A DNA stretch of 64,000 bases, from the NCBI GenBank assembly GCA_031553875.1, contig JAVBKU010000007.1, positions 24,375-88,374 on the forward strand, written 5' to 3'. The translations under genes and the position numbers were made by a program. Below the pieces are notes generated by a model, which was not told where the DNA came from, searched no databases, and saw nothing but the letters and a program-made list of their open reading frames with translations. Shown one piece after another: positions 15,719 through 24,635 of the stretch (position 1 is the stretch's first letter; each line of letters begins with the position of its first letter). Source of the stretch: JAVBKU01 sp031553875. Its GTDB lineage: Bacteria > Bacteroidota > Bacteroidia > Bacteroidales > Rikenellaceae.

Positions 15719-17113
15719 CTATTTCTTGTCAAAATAGTCGGCTATGCGGTAGGCGTTGACGTTCAGCTCGCGCATTAGTTTCAGCAGGTCGGTGTAGGGA
15801 TTGTACGAGTTGTCGACTATACCCTTGTTGCCGTCGATATTCGACGGGTCGGCCTTCTTGTAAGTGGGGTCGTTGTCCTGGTAGCGGAACCAGTGCCAAC
15901 CCACGCAGTTGCCCGATTCGAGCAACCCCAGGCAGAAATTCTGATAGCCGTATCCGCGATCAAGCTGGGTGTGCACCGTAGCCCCCGCACCGCTCTTGTT
16001 ACCCAGGCCCGAGTCCTGCCCCTTGGTATAGAATTCGGTAACGGCGAACGGCTTACCCGACCATTCACCCCAATCGCGCATAGATTTCTCTACCGGCGTC
16101 CACTCACCGTAATAGTTCACCGACACCACGTCGCAATAGCGGCCCGCCGCTTCGAAAAGCTCGCGGATAACCTTCTGCGCACCGTAGAGGCGGCTTCCGA
16201 TATACATATGGTTGGGATCGTTGGCGCGTATGGCATTCGACACCACGGAGTAATAGCGCTCGGCCACCACACCCACGAACTCGTCGCGATGAGCGTCGGT
16301 GATCTGCTCCACGGTAATCCCCTTACCCTTCATCCACTCCTCGGCGGCCTTGCGGCCCGGATCGGCGGGGTCTTCCAGTTTGAGGTAGCCCTCCAGCATA
16401 TGCTTGCCAAACGACAGTTCATTATCGGAGAAGTAGCCCACCACCGAGGGATCGTCCTTCCACTTGGCGATATATTTGGCCTGTTCGTTACAGAATGTCT
16501 CGAATCCGGGATCGAACACAGGTATGCACTTGTTAGGAAATACAGGCTTGCCCACTCCCCCGGGGTTCTTGCTGCGGCCATAACCGGCCATAAGGCCCAG
16601 TATGGGCGTACGCGTCAGGGGCCGTGCGGCTGTCTTGTTATATTCTATTATAAGGTCCTCTTTCGACCATGCGCCGCTCCCCGAGAAGCCGTTGGAGAAC
16701 AACAGTTCGGCGGCCGAGTCTATCCATTTTTCCTGCGTGCCGAATTTGGCGGCGAAGGCTTCCTTATTGGTCTCTCCGTTACCGGCACCTATATGCACTA
16801 CGACCATGTTGAGGTGGCGGTAACCCTCCGGGTCGACCATCCACCATCTGCCGTTCACTTTCTCCGTACGGAAGAATCCCGTGGCCTTGCGGCGCACCGA
16901 GGGGTCGCTGCCGTAGCGCGTGACCTTAAATTTGGGCACGACCTTGTAACCCTTCATATTGGCCACCAGGCGCGTGTCATAGGCGGTCCAGCCCAGTTTC
17001 GCCTTCGTGCGGAAATAGGCCTCCACCTGCACGGGGGTATATGCCTTTTTCTCCTGCGCGGCCAGAGCCACACCGACTATCATCATCAAAAACAACAAGC
17101 AGATCTTACGCAT
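15719..17113 (-). CDS. Agarase-like secreted glycoside hydrolase
   Basis: This 464-residue protein has a signal peptide (residues 1-19, ending ALA) and a TIM-barrel glycosidase fold. Typical blocks are FFRTEKVNGRWWMVDPEGY, VVGYFSDNELSFGKHMLEGY with a likely acid/base Glu, YCDVVSVNYYGEWTP, PFAVTEFYTKGQDSGLG with a likely nucleophile Glu, and GNCVGWHWFRYQDND. This pattern is that of proteins annotated as agarase or GH50/GH86-like in gut Bacteroidales. The true substrate is probably a galactan or other complex glycan and is not certain. It is monocistronic. Confidence 0.75.
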   Translation of the reverse strand: MRKICLLFLMMIVGVALAAQEKKAYTPVQVEAYFRTKAKLGWTAYDTRLVANMKGYKVVPKFKVTRYGSDPSVRRKATGFFRTEKVNGRWWMVDPEGYRHLNMVVVHIGAGNGETNKEAFAAKFGTQEKWIDSAAELLFSNGFSGSGAWSKEDLIIEYNKTAARPLTRTPILGLMAGYGRSKNPGGVGKPVFPNKCIPVFDPGFETFCNEQAKYIAKWKDDPSVVGYFSDNELSFGKHMLEGYLKLEDPADPGRKAAEEWMKGKGITVEQITDAHRDEFVGVVAERYYSVVSNAIRANDPNHMYIGSRLYGAQKVIRELFEAAGRYCDVVSVNYYGEWTPVEKSMRDWGEWSGKPFAVTEFYTKGQDSGLGNKSGAGATVHTQLDRGYGYQNFCLGLLESGNCVGWHWFRYQDNDPTYKKADPSNIDGNKGIVDNSYNPYTDLLKLMRELNVNAYRIADYFDKK

Positions 17114-17269
17114 ACTATTTCGTTTTTAATTTATGTATACGCCTCCGCGACGCATGAGAGCGAAGTTAATCAAATTTTATTACAATTAACCACGCTCTAC
17201 TATGCCCCTACCGGGCCTCAGGCGTATCATACTGGTATCTACCACAATCACGCTTATATTTACTACCTT

Positions 17270-17277
17270 TAAGTTTG
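17270..17277 (+). promoter_or_regulatory. -7 promoter element of the glycosyltransferase gene
   Basis: TAAGTTTG matches TAnnTTTG exactly and lies 36 bases before the chosen ATG at 17314. No clear -33 element is seen. Confidence 0.45.
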
Positions 17278-17313
17278 TATTTGGCATACGGATGTACTAC
17301 CTTTACGCTCACT

Positions 17314-18363
17314 ATGAAGATACTGCACGTCATCAAAAGGCTCGATTACGGGGGCGCAGAGAACTACACCTGCGCGCTCTGTAACTCGTTGGCCGGGAAC
17401 GGCAACGATGTCTTCATCATGGCCCGCAAGGGAAGGCTTAATTGCCGTCTCGACGACAGGATCACCTTCATAACCGCCCGTTTACGCGACTTATTTTTCC
17501 CGTACCATTTATTTCGCATGGTGCGTCTTATCCGCCGCCACGGGATCGAGGTCATCCATGCCCATCAGCGTTTCCCCATCTTCATAGCGACCGTCGCAGG
17601 CGTGATCACCGGCGTGAAAGTGGTGGCCACAGTACACGGCGTCATACATATCGACCTTCGGTCGGTGTTCGTAAAGAAACACCTGTCGGGGGTAATTTGC
17701 GTGAATATGTTCACCCATCGCAAGGCACTACGGATAAAGAGCCTCGTCGGCAAGACTTTTTTCGTCCCCAATGCCATATCGGTATATTCCGAGCCGCGCG
17801 ACAGGGTCCCCTCTCAGATCTGCTACATAAGCCGCATAGACAGGCGCCACTCGACGCTTATTCGAATGATAATAAACGAGGTGATCCCTAAAATGATCTC
17901 TACTGTCCCTGATATCAAGTTCGTTATCGCTGGCGACGGCCTTTACCTGAAATACGTCAAGGCCGACGCCGAACGCCTCAATAAAGAGATGGGTAGAGAG
18001 GTTTGCATTGCTAAGGGGTACCTTAGCAATACCGCCTCCCTGATCAGGGAGGCCCGGATCGTGCTGGGCGTGGGACGCGTGGCCCTCGACGCGCTGGCCA
18101 ACGCCACTCCCCTGCTTTCGATCAATTTCAAGCGCATGGGGGAGCTGGTCTCTACCGAGAATTTCGAGTTCTACGACCTCAACAACTATGTCGCCGTGCA
18201 ACGCCCCGGCCCCACTCCTAAAAAAATAATCAAAGAGCTGACCCGGTTCTTCTCCGACGCCGACCACTGGCAGCGCGAGACGGAACTTCTCACCGCGAAA
18301 CTCCACGAAATACACAATCCCGCAACCATCACCCGCCAGATCGAGGAGATATACAGGGGTTAA
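17314..18363 (+). CDS. Family 4 glycosyltransferase
   Basis: I choose the ATG at 17314, which begins MKILHVIKRLDYGGAENYTC, the usual GT4 N-terminus with a glycine-rich loop; the frame also has an earlier ATG at 17275. The 349-residue protein has HAHQRFPIF, VVATVHGVIH and VPNAISVY in the acceptor half. The donor half has KFVIAGDGLYLKYV, KGYLSNTASLIREARIVLGVGRVALDALA and TPLLSINFKRMG. It should add a sugar from a nucleotide donor to a surface glycan. It stands alone, outside any polysaccharide locus in this window. Confidence 0.88.
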   Translation: MKILHVIKRLDYGGAENYTCALCNSLAGNGNDVFIMARKGRLNCRLDDRITFITARLRDLFFPYHLFRMVRLIRRHGIEVIHAHQRFPIFIATVAGVITGVKVVATVHGVIHIDLRSVFVKKHLSGVICVNMFTHRKALRIKSLVGKTFFVPNAISVYSEPRDRVPSQICYISRIDRRHSTLIRMIINEVIPKMISTVPDIKFVIAGDGLYLKYVKADAERLNKEMGREVCIAKGYLSNTASLIREARIVLGVGRVALDALANATPLLSINFKRMGELVSTENFEFYDLNNYVAVQRPGPTPKKIIKELTRFFSDADHWQRETELLTAKLHEIHNPATITRQIEEIYRG

Positions 18364-18400
18364 TTGCAGCGACGGGCGTTATACGCGCCCACCCAATAAA

Positions 18401-18436
18401 ACGGGGCCGGCATAGTGATGCCGGCCCCGTCATTTT
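18401..18436 (+). terminator. Bidirectional terminator
   Basis: ACGGGGCCGGCA and its complement form a 12-base-pair stem around TAGTGA with a following T-rich stretch, between the convergent glycosyltransferase and lyase genes. Confidence 0.8.
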
Positions 18437-18449
18437 CAATACCTACCTC

Positions 18450-20480
18450 CTATTGAGCGGAGTAGGTTATTGTGATAGAACCTGTCTTGTTGCTGGCACT
18501 GCTGAAAGCAACGGCTATACGGGTAAACGGTACAGCCGCTTCATTGCCCGAACCGCCGACAGACTCGGTAGTTATATTGATAAGCTTCGTAGCCACGACC
18601 CTGCCAATGATGCTCTCGCCCTCGCGGGTGATGGTGAAGGTCTTGGCAGTATTGTCTACGGTGACGCTACCACGCGTGATAACGGCCGTCTCGAACTTGC
18701 CGTAATCGTTCATAGCGAACTCATCCTTAACCTCGAGCGTGGGGCTCGTCCCTCTGGTGTAGGTGAACGTACGGTCGAGCTTGGTCAATCCCGCGAGGTT
18801 GGGTGTGTACATACCTTTCAGGTCGAGGGCGAACACGTCCTGCTGTGCGGTGAAACTTTCCGTCAGCACGGGTGCGGCGGCGGAAACGTTTTCCTTCTGG
18901 AGTTTGTCAGCCACGCGGGGCACGGGGTGTCCATAGGAGTTGATCGTCTTGATGGTATAGCGCTGGCTTCCGAAGGTATCTCCGGTGTAGGGCGTGATAC
19001 CCGGGTCTTCCACCAGGAACTGGTTATTCACTATGATGCTGTACGAGCCCACGTCGTTGTGGTTGTGCTGCTCGGCATTATGACCGCCCTTGAGCGTCGC
19101 AGACATCTTGTATGAGGTTCCATCGGCGGGCCTTACGGTCAGTACGCCAGCATCCTCAAAGTAAGAGCGCAGCGGGTCGAACGTGTAGGTACCCGAGCCG
19201 TTGCCGGCCTGCGAAGCTGTGTTGGGGAACACATAGAGTATACCTTCGGGCAGAGAGTAGGTCGAGCCGTAGAACTTCATATTGGCGTACGCGGGCACAC
19301 TGATACCCAACGTACGGGTGTTGTAGTACATAACCCTCGAAGTGGGACGGGTGTTGGTGGCGCAGTCGGCTATGGCGGCATAGTAGTTTTCGTTGGGCGC
19401 CAGGTCGGAATAGAGCTGGAGCTTCATCGGGAAGAGGGCCGCCTTGGAGAAGTTGGAATAGTTGTTAAATACGTCGATAGCGCCGTTGGTCACCTTATAC
19501 AGCGCCTCACGCACCATTATATATCCGGCCCAGCCGTAGCAGTAGTAGCTCATACCCTCGGTACAGTAGCCGTCGTCCTCAAATCCCACACGGTAGTTCT
19601 GCACGTAGCGTTCGGCGATATAGGCAAACCTCGCGCGCTCATACTTTGAATCTATGACAGACAGGGCTGACAGGAGCACTCCCGAGAGGCACACGGGGTT
19701 CCAGTTGTTTATGCCCGTCAGCCACGAGTTGTCGCTGGTCACAGGCGAGAACGAATTGATCATAGGGTCGAATACCCTTGCATAGAGGGTGTCTATGGTC
19801 CTTTGTCTTATAACCGGGTCGATCTTGTCGTCGAGGATATATAGGGCCATACCCAGGTGGGCGGCGATATTCTCGGAGGCCAGGTCCACGTTCTGCACCT
19901 TACGGTTACGGTCGTAGCTGGTGGGATAAGTCCAGATCGGCTGCGAGATCAGTTTATTGATCACGTCGTTGATTGCATTGACATACTTGCCGTTATTAAC
20001 CACGCACTCCGCCCACAGCATCACCTGTAGATAGCGAAGCCTGTCCATAAGCATGGTCTTACCGGTCTGCGAGTCGTTGTTGGCCGACACATTCCAGTAG
20101 AGGTCTTCCCACGCGGGATTCCATGCGGGCAGAAGGCTTGCCTGGCCATTGAGCTTGGTGTAAGAGTCTGCCTCGGCGATGGCCTTGGTGTACTTGCCTT
20201 CGGTGGCCACCCTGCCCCACTCGGTACGGTTGGTGTACTTGGGACCAAAGCAGAACAGGTCGTTTGAAAGCATGGCCTCGATCTGGGCCACGCGGCCCGC
20301 GTCTATCGCCACTTTGGGAGTTACGGGGATCGAACTGGTGGCGCGCGATACGCCTCCCGATCCGCCCCCTTCGGCTCCGGCTATGTCGCCGTCGCCTCTG
20401 TACTCTTCGAAATCGTTGCAGGAAACCATAATAAGTCCTGCCGAAACGAAAAGTAATCCTCTGAGTAGATTCTTTTTCAT
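18450..20480 (-). CDS. Heparinase II/III-like polysaccharide lyase, lipoprotein
   Basis: The start at complement 20478-20480 gives a lipoprotein signal MKKNLLRGLLFVSAGLIMVSC and 676 residues. The protein has an alpha-helical toroid (EYVQ-like segments such as NSWLTGINNWNPVCLSGVLL and EDDGYCTEGMSYYCYGWAGYI, with candidate catalytic Tyr and His). A C-terminal beta-sandwich contains GGHNAEQHNHNDVGSYSIIV, the heparinase II/III His motif. Such lyases depolymerise uronic-acid glycans by beta-elimination. A near-consensus -7 box (TACTTTCG, complement 20532-20539) precedes it. It is next to a PL11 lyase gene, suggesting pectin or host-glycan use. Confidence 0.85.
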   Translation of the reverse strand: MKKNLLRGLLFVSAGLIMVSCNDFEEYRGDGDIAGAEGGGSGGVSRATSSIPVTPKVAIDAGRVAQIEAMLSNDLFCFGPKYTNRTEWGRVATEGKYTKAIAEADSYTKLNGQASLLPAWNPAWEDLYWNVSANNDSQTGKTMLMDRLRYLQVMLWAECVVNNGKYVNAINDVINKLISQPIWTYPTSYDRNRKVQNVDLASENIAAHLGMALYILDDKIDPVIRQRTIDTLYARVFDPMINSFSPVTSDNSWLTGINNWNPVCLSGVLLSALSVIDSKYERARFAYIAERYVQNYRVGFEDDGYCTEGMSYYCYGWAGYIMVREALYKVTNGAIDVFNNYSNFSKAALFPMKLQLYSDLAPNENYYAAIADCATNTRPTSRVMYYNTRTLGISVPAYANMKFYGSTYSLPEGILYVFPNTASQAGNGSGTYTFDPLRSYFEDAGVLTVRPADGTSYKMSATLKGGHNAEQHNHNDVGSYSIIVNNQFLVEDPGITPYTGDTFGSQRYTIKTINSYGHPVPRVADKLQKENVSAAAPVLTESFTAQQDVFALDLKGMYTPNLAGLTKLDRTFTYTRGTSPTLEVKDEFAMNDYGKFETAVITRGSVTVDNTAKTFTITREGESIIGRVVATKLINITTESVGGSGNEAAVPFTRIAVAFSSASNKTGSITITYSAQ

Positions 20481-20531
20481 AAAAAATGTTTTTAGTTGTT
20501 TAGAAAAGGTTTTCCCTAATACCGGAATTCC

Positions 20532-20539
20532 CGAAAGTA
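20532..20539 (-). promoter_or_regulatory. -7 promoter element of the heparinase-like gene
   Basis: The minus strand reads TACTTTCG, one mismatch from TAnnTTTG and identical to the element before the beta-mannosidase gene at 51.4 kb. Confidence 0.4.
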
Positions 20540-20716
20540 TGCAATAAAAACCATTGCCATATGCGCATTTAAGCCGTATTATTGGCATGTTCGGACTTTC
20601 ATATACGAGGACTGTTAATATTATGCCGTGAACGGGCGGGTATAGATGATTTTGCTATCTTTACAGAAAATAAACCGCGCCATAAAGCGGCATTTATGAA
20701 ATAGGCATTACAATTT

Positions 20717-22438
20717 ATGAGAAAACTCGTCATCTTAAATCTTCTATTGTTTCTGTGTGCAGCGCAATCCGGAGCGCAGGCGGTAATGGAAAAGCTGGAC
20801 CGGGGTATCGTCGCCACATCCTTAAGCGACAGCAGCGTCTACATTAGCTGGCGCATGCTCTGCGACGATCCGCAGGACGCTGCGTTCAACCTCTACCGCA
20901 AAGAAGCAGGCTCCGGCAAAGAGTACAAAAAGATAACCCGTAAACCCGTTAAGAAGACCACCGATTTCGTCGACGTGACGGTACACCGCGGGATCAGTTA
21001 CAGCTATAAGGTAAAGATGGTAGTAGGCGGCCGCGAGGAAGAGACCCGGGGCGAAGCCACGGTCACGGTATCGGGCAGTAAGCCTTACATCTCCATAAAA
21101 CTCGCCGACAACGCCAACCCCAAACGGTTGTGCGTGGGCGATCTCGACGGCGACGGGGCCTATGACTTCGTGATACAGCACCCCAACCAGAACATCGATC
21201 CCTATGAAAAATACTGGAAACGCAGCGTCGACACCTACAAGCTCGACGCCTACTCCTCGCGCGGGGAGCGCCTGTGGCGCTACGACATGGGATGGGGCAT
21301 TGAGACCGGCACTTGGTACGCCCCGTTTCTGGTCTATGATATCGACGGCGACGGCAAGGCCGAAGTCTACGCCAAAGTGAGCGAGGGCGATCCCCGCGAA
21401 ACCGACGGTAAGGTGCTGAACGCGCCCGAATACCTCGCCCGGCTCGACCCCGCTACAGGAACGATAGCAAAGAAGGTCCCCTGGCTTGACAAAACGGGCA
21501 ACGACAGCGAGTACGCCCATTGGAACCGTAACTTTATCTCCACTGCATATCTCGACGGCGTTAATCCCGCTCTTATAATGCAGCGCGGGAGCAGCTACGG
21601 TAGCAATATCCGTACAATGGCCCTGGATAAGAACATGGAGCAGATATGGCTGTGGGAGAGCCTCGGCCCCTATGCCAAATTCAAGGCCAACGGCAGCCAC
21701 AAAATAGTCGCGGCCGATATCGACGGCGACGGCAAGGACGAGCTAATCCCCGGCACCTTCTCCCTCGACCACGACGGCAAGCCCCTGTGGTTCACCGGCC
21801 TGAAGCACAACGATGCTCTGGTAGTGGCCGACATCGACCCCTCGCGTCCGGGCCTTGAGGTATTCTACGGCATAGAGCCCAAGGCCACAGAGAACGGCAT
21901 GTGCTTAGTCGACGCTAAGACCGGAGAGATAATCTGGGGATGGAAGAAGCCAACCACCCACATCCATTCTAACAGCATGGTGGCCGATATCGACCCCAAG
22001 CATCCCGGCATGGAGTGCCACGCAGGAGAGCAGAACCAGAAAGAATTCTTCCTGTTCAGCTCCTCGGGTGAGCTTATCGGCAATCAAAAACTGAACGGAC
22101 TGACCACATACGCCGCATGGTGGGACGCCGATAAACAAAAGGAGATCGTCATCGGCCGCGACATCGTCAATTATCACCGCAATGAGAAACTGTTGAAGAT
22201 CGAGGGGCGCATCCTGTTAGTCGCTGACATACTCGGCGACTGGCGCGAGGAGATAATCGTGGCCCTGCCCGGTGAGATACGTATCTACACCACCAATATC
22301 CCCGCCAGGGACAAACACACCTGCCTTATGCAGGACCGCCAGTACCGCACGGCGGTGACCGACAACGGCTCTGCTTACTACTACGCCCCTCAACTCGGCC
22401 TCAAAGCCTCGAGAAAGTTCCAGGGCCTGCGCGACTGA
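20717..22438 (+). CDS. Rhamnogalacturonan lyase, family PL11
   Basis: This 573-residue protein has a signal peptide (MRKLVILNLLLFLCAAQSGAQA) followed by MEKLDRGIVATSLSDSSVYISWRML, the start typical of PL11 enzymes. An eight-bladed propeller follows, with calcium-binding loops VGDLDGDGAYDF, VYDIDGDGKAEV and AADIDGDGKDEL. Other hallmarks are DMGWGIETGTWYAPF, HWNRNFISTAYLDG and THIHSNSMVADID. PL11 lyases cleave the rhamnogalacturonan I backbone of pectin. The length is normal for the family. It diverges from the heparinase-like lyase, and no SusC/SusD pair is present nearby. Confidence 0.95.
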   Translation: MRKLVILNLLLFLCAAQSGAQAVMEKLDRGIVATSLSDSSVYISWRMLCDDPQDAAFNLYRKEAGSGKEYKKITRKPVKKTTDFVDVTVHRGISYSYKVKMVVGGREEETRGEATVTVSGSKPYISIKLADNANPKRLCVGDLDGDGAYDFVIQHPNQNIDPYEKYWKRSVDTYKLDAYSSRGERLWRYDMGWGIETGTWYAPFLVYDIDGDGKAEVYAKVSEGDPRETDGKVLNAPEYLARLDPATGTIAKKVPWLDKTGNDSEYAHWNRNFISTAYLDGVNPALIMQRGSSYGSNIRTMALDKNMEQIWLWESLGPYAKFKANGSHKIVAADIDGDGKDELIPGTFSLDHDGKPLWFTGLKHNDALVVADIDPSRPGLEVFYGIEPKATENGMCLVDAKTGEIIWGWKKPTTHIHSNSMVADIDPKHPGMECHAGEQNQKEFFLFSSSGELIGNQKLNGLTTYAAWWDADKQKEIVIGRDIVNYHRNEKLLKIEGRILLVADILGDWREEIIVALPGEIRIYTTNIPARDKHTCLMQDRQYRTAVTDNGSAYYYAPQLGLKASRKFQGLRD

Positions 22439-22495
22439 TCGTCTACCTCTAACCGGGTAATAAACCAGGAGATGCGATACAATAGCTGTAAATCA

Positions 22496-22535
22496 AACGG
22501 GCCGCCTCCGGCACAGAGACGACCCGTTCTTCATT
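22496..22535 (+). terminator. Weak terminator-like hairpin after PL11
   Basis: AACGGGCCG can pair with CGACCCGTT across a 15-base loop with one bulge, followed by TTCATTTG. Confidence 0.4.
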
Positions 22536-22631
22536 TGTTACTAATCGCATTCAACATATTAAATAGTAATATTCTATAGTATATTGAATATAAGCGTGGA
22601 TGATTCCCGGCGTGTGTCCGGGGGCGATTTA

Positions 22632-24623
22632 TCAGAGGTCCACGCTTGCCCATACCACGCGCCATCCATCGGCGCTGATATTTATACTTATCGTTCCTGT
22701 CGGCGATACGGTTATGGTGAAGTAGTAGTTCGACGCCATATCTATCGTAGCTGCATCCACATTATAGCGCTGCCCTGCGAGTTGCTGGTCATCGTACATA
22801 AGCCTTATGCCAAGCCGCCTGCTCACGTCCGCAGAGACCGGTTTGAGCGAGCCGAACGACCCGAAGTAATCCACATAGGCGGTAGTACCCGAAATACTGC
22901 TGATATTCAGGGCCATCGGGCAAGCCAAAGGCAGGCTGCCCCTGGTACGCTTGCTCACCTCCGCCTCGTAGAAATCACAGGCCCTGCCCTGGCCGTCCAA
23001 GGCGATCCACAACCTATTGGGGTCTATAGCCTCTCCCGAAGAGGGGTCTTTCAGATAGTCTATCCTGTTGACCTGTATGCCTATCTGGGCCGATGCCACC
23101 AGATGCCTGATCTCGATGGGATTGGTGAACGGCGCTCCCTTGGCGATACTCACCTTCTGCCAATACATGTTTCTTGCAGCAGATGCCAGCGGCATGTAAT
23201 ACCCGTTGTGGGAAGGATGCGGCTTGAGGGCGGCCTCCACATCATAGAGGTCGACACCCGAGGCAAAGCCGGTAGTATTATAGTCGTTCCATTCGACATT
23301 CGGGTCATCGGCCCAGCTTACCATGCTCCACCCGTTATTAAGGTTGGTTCTGCCGGTATTATGCGTACCCGATATAGCTACCGAGGAAGATATCCTCTCA
23401 TTCTGCAACGCTCCCTGTACGTGTGATCCCTGGGTCGGGAAGTAGAATACCCTTAGACCGTTGGGCACGTACGACGAGGTGAATACGGTCCCTCCCGAGC
23501 GCCTGAACGATAGTTGCATCACTCCGGCCATAGTCACAGCCTTGGTCACCGGCGTCGACATACCCTTGTTGTCGAAGGCCACGAGAGAGAGGTTGCCTGT
23601 CATATCGGCGAATTCGTTGCGGATATCGGGCGAAGTGACCGATACTGTTTTATTGAACATATCCACCACCACGCGCCATCCGTCGGGAACATAAGCCTGT
23701 ACCGTAACCACATTATCGCTCACTGTAAAGGGAAATACCTTGGTCTGGCCAAACGACTCGAATGTGATCTGGTCGCCCTCCATGGCAAATGATATGGTCT
23801 TATACTTAGGCACTGTGACATTTATTTCCGGCTCGATATTGATCGTGAAGATTATGTAATCATCGTTGGAATAGTCCACGCTCTTGAAGAAAGCTTCTCC
23901 CGGGGTGCCGTCCTCGCCTACCGCCTTCACCTTATGTCCATCCACTATTAGCCATGTCTCTTCTTGGGGCGGTATGGTTATCGTCCAGTCATACTCTCCG
24001 GTAGTATCCTGTTTAACTCCGAGCATAGGCGTTACGCCGTCGTGGCCGCTGGCTATGATCTTCTCTCCGTTAAACAGCATGAATTCGACAGGACCGTCGC
24101 CCACCTGTTTGGTCCAGTACAGGTCATCGTCCATGGGATTATCGGGGTCTCTGGCCACGCCTATCACAGGCGTAGTTCCCGAAGTGCCCTGAGCCTTGAC
24201 ATTCGTGTCGGCAGCTCCGATCCACCAATTACCATTGGCTCCTATGTATGGAGTGACGCCGTCGATCCCGGCAGCCTTCACGCCACTGTTCACATTATTC
24301 ACATACCAGTTACCATTCTCCCCGATATATGGCGTATTGCCGTGGCGTATTATCTTCTCGCCGCTTTTGGAAAAAATTATACTGTAACCCGATCCGTCGG
24401 GCAGGTCCGTAACGCTTACGATAACATCCTCAACGTCGATCGCATTAATTATAGTCGTAATAGTCGACAATTCGCTGTTTATGTTGTCTACCATATCCTG
24501 CAACCTCTTCAATTCCGCTTCCAGTTTGTTCTGGCGGCTGTATAGTACGCTCACGTCCTCTTTATAACAGCCCGAAGACAAAAATACCGGGATACACATA
24601 ACCAATAATATTAACCGTTTCAT
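22632..24623 (-). CDS. Surface lipoprotein with coiled coil, DUF4988-like N-terminus and fimbrillin-like C-terminus
   Basis: This 663-residue protein has a lipoprotein signal (lipobox ending at Cys19, FLSSGC), then a coiled coil at about 28-60 (RQNKLEAELKRLQDMVDNINSEL). Repeated units GENGNWYVNN, GANGNWWIGA and related sequences follow, as in the DUF4988/PL29 N-terminal domain. The C-terminal third (IRHLVASAQIGIQVNRI, NYYFTITVSPTGTISINISADGW) resembles fimbrillin-like or FimB-type proteins. It lies 12 bases after the OmpA-like gene and is surely cotranscribed. A role as an adhesin or fimbria-associated surface protein is inferred; no catalytic site is seen. Confidence 0.75.
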   Translation of the reverse strand: MKRLILLVMCIPVFLSSGCYKEDVSVLYSRQNKLEAELKRLQDMVDNINSELSTITTIINAIDVEDVIVSVTDLPDGSGYSIIFSKSGEKIIRHGNTPYIGENGNWYVNNVNSGVKAAGIDGVTPYIGANGNWWIGAADTNVKAQGTSGTTPVIGVARDPDNPMDDDLYWTKQVGDGPVEFMLFNGEKIIASGHDGVTPMLGVKQDTTGEYDWTITIPPQEETWLIVDGHKVKAVGEDGTPGEAFFKSVDYSNDDYIIFTINIEPEINVTVPKYKTISFAMEGDQITFESFGQTKVFPFTVSDNVVTVQAYVPDGWRVVVDMFNKTVSVTSPDIRNEFADMTGNLSLVAFDNKGMSTPVTKAVTMAGVMQLSFRRSGGTVFTSSYVPNGLRVFYFPTQGSHVQGALQNERISSSVAISGTHNTGRTNLNNGWSMVSWADDPNVEWNDYNTTGFASGVDLYDVEAALKPHPSHNGYYMPLASAARNMYWQKVSIAKGAPFTNPIEIRHLVASAQIGIQVNRIDYLKDPSSGEAIDPNRLWIALDGQGRACDFYEAEVSKRTRGSLPLACPMALNISSISGTTAYVDYFGSFGSLKPVSADVSRRLGIRLMYDDQQLAGQRYNVDAATIDMASNYYFTITVSPTGTISINISADGWRVVWASVDL

Positions 24624-24635
24624 GATTTCAATTTT

